This document shows, one piece after another, positions 5,890 through 6,599 of a DNA stretch of 6,599 nt. The position numbers were made by a program, and so were the translations under genes. Source of the stretch: JAKEGK01 sp050116575 (GTDB lineage Bacteria > Pseudomonadota > Gammaproteobacteria > SZUA-152); the NCBI GenBank assembly GCA_050116575.1, contig JASFOJ010000220.1:1-6599 (forward strand), given 5' to 3'. Every line of letters starts with the position of its first letter. Within the stretch, counting starts at the first letter, position 1. The notes beneath the pieces were generated by a model, which worked only from the letters and a program-made list of their open reading frames with translations, was not told the origin of the DNA and searched no databases.

Positions 5890-6599
5890 ATGTTGAGTGT
5901 TGTAGTCGTTGTTGCCGTTTTCCTTTGTGTCCTTGCTTTTCGCCAATCGCTGTTAAACCCCAAATCGCTGAAGGTATTGTCACTACCTACTATATATGTA
6001 GGCGTTGCGCTGGTGTTATCTGCACCTGGCGCCAGTGCCGGTCTCGCGGAAAATTGGCTAGCATCGCAGAATCAGGCCGACGGCAGTATCAGCAATACCT
6101 CGGATATCGCGACCTCATTTCAGTCCACCACGGAAGCATTACAAGTACTTGATTACGCCGATGGTGTCGATCCCGCCATACGCGCCAATGCCCTTCAATT
6201 TGTTAACGACACCCAATTCAGTGGCACTGAATATCTGGCACGGAAAATAGTCGCCAACGAGAGTGCCTCAAATGATGTTTCCCCATTAGTCAATGAATTG
6301 CTATCTCGGCAAAGCCTTATCGATGGCGGATTCGGCGAATTCCCCGGTTACCAAAGCACCGTATTGGATACCGCCTTTGCGCTTCATGCACTGGCGTACG
6401 CAAGCACTGATATGAGCGAGCCGATAGGGTTCGCCATCAACTATCTTATTGAGCATCAACACAGCGACGGCAGTTGGGCCGACGGGGTGAACGTCGCCAG
6501 CGACTATGTGACAGCATTAGCAATGAATGCACTGTTACCCTTTCGTGGTTCGCACAGCGAGGCCTGGAGCGCGGTCAATAGTGCGCAAAGCTTTTTGTT
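5890..6599 (+). CDS. Exported protein with squalene-cyclase/prenyltransferase-type repeats, 3' end outside window
   Basis: The frame is open to the window edge, giving 236 residues of a longer protein. Repeats of the alpha/alpha-toroid type are visible. QNQADGSI (60-67), QSLIDGGFG (141-149) and QHSDGSWADG (190-199) are variants of the QxxDGSW motif, each followed by a helix such as TTEALQVL (80-87), DTAFALHALAY (160-170) or DYVTALAMNALL (205-216). Spacings of 81 and 48 residues suggest a degenerate copy between the first two. Such repeats occur in triterpene cyclases, prenyltransferases and thioester-containing surface proteins. The acidic DxDD or other active-site residues are not visible in this part, so an enzymatic role cannot be claimed. 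Two hydrophobic stretches (2-16 and 30-45) precede a signal-peptidase-like site ASA-GL after residue 50, so the product is probably exported. The start is uncertain: the ATG at 5890 has only GGGG (5874-5877) upstream, and TTG codons at 5857 and 5872 are alternatives. Confidence 0.72.
   Translation, partial: MLSVVVVVAVFLCVLAFRQSLLNPKSLKVLSLPTIYVGVALVLSAPGASAGLAENWLASQNQADGSISNTSDIATSFQSTTEALQVLDYADGVDPAIRANALQFVNDTQFSGTEYLARKIVANESASNDVSPLVNELLSRQSLIDGGFGEFPGYQSTVLDTAFALHALAYASTDMSEPIGFAINYLIEHQHSDGSWADGVNVASDYVTALAMNALLPFRGSHSEAWSAVNSAQSFL

Noticed and set aside
5841..6152. Cysteine-rich 103-residue plus-strand frame at the start of the exported repeat-protein gene.
   Set aside because: It overlaps the frame from 5890, which stays open to the window end and shows clear QxxDGSW-type repeats; the cysteine-rich frame has no domain-like pattern and no ribosome binding site.

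Overview
The window reads as a gammaproteobacterial chromosome segment of moderate GC content, with Shine-Dalgarno-led genes and a mix of metabolic and accessory genes. The taxonomic placement is an inference from protein style only; no rRNA, tRNA or ribosomal gene is present to anchor it.

Positions 1-3116 (+ strand) are the distal half of a Nit1C ('nitrilase 1 cluster') operon, in the canonical order nitE (GNAT acyltransferase, cut by the window start), nitF (AIR-synthase/PurM-like ATPase), nitG (small MSMEG_0570-family protein) and nitH (MSMEG_0569-family flavin-dependent oxidoreductase). E-F and F-G overlap by 4 and 1 bases; H follows G after 42 bp with its own ribosome binding site. The expected nitB, nitC (nitrilase) and nitD (radical SAM) would lie just upstream, outside the window. 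In other bacteria this cluster is tied to cyanide assimilation and to the nitrogen-starvation response.

Positions 3117-3536 hold an imperfect hairpin, probably a shared terminator, and a small unrecognised gene on the minus strand that converges on nitH. A 262-bp divergent spacer follows. After it comes a 310-residue protein (3799-4731) made of three copies of a GAF-like module of about 105 residues with no output domain. Its ribosome binding site lies inside a perfect 16-bp palindrome.

Positions 4732-5889 are accessory in character: a short catalytic-domain-only tyrosine recombinase on the minus strand, with a strong ribosome binding site and a clean hairpin terminator, and then a 363-bp stretch without a gene that contains a 10-bp direct repeat. 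From about 5890 to the window end lies the 5' part of a gene for an exported protein with squalene-cyclase/prenyltransferase-type repeats (QxxDGSW-like motifs). No CRISPR array, insertion sequence or RNA gene was seen.

The nit genes form one functional unit. The genes downstream of nitH are transcribed separately and nothing in the sequence ties them to the nit pathway.
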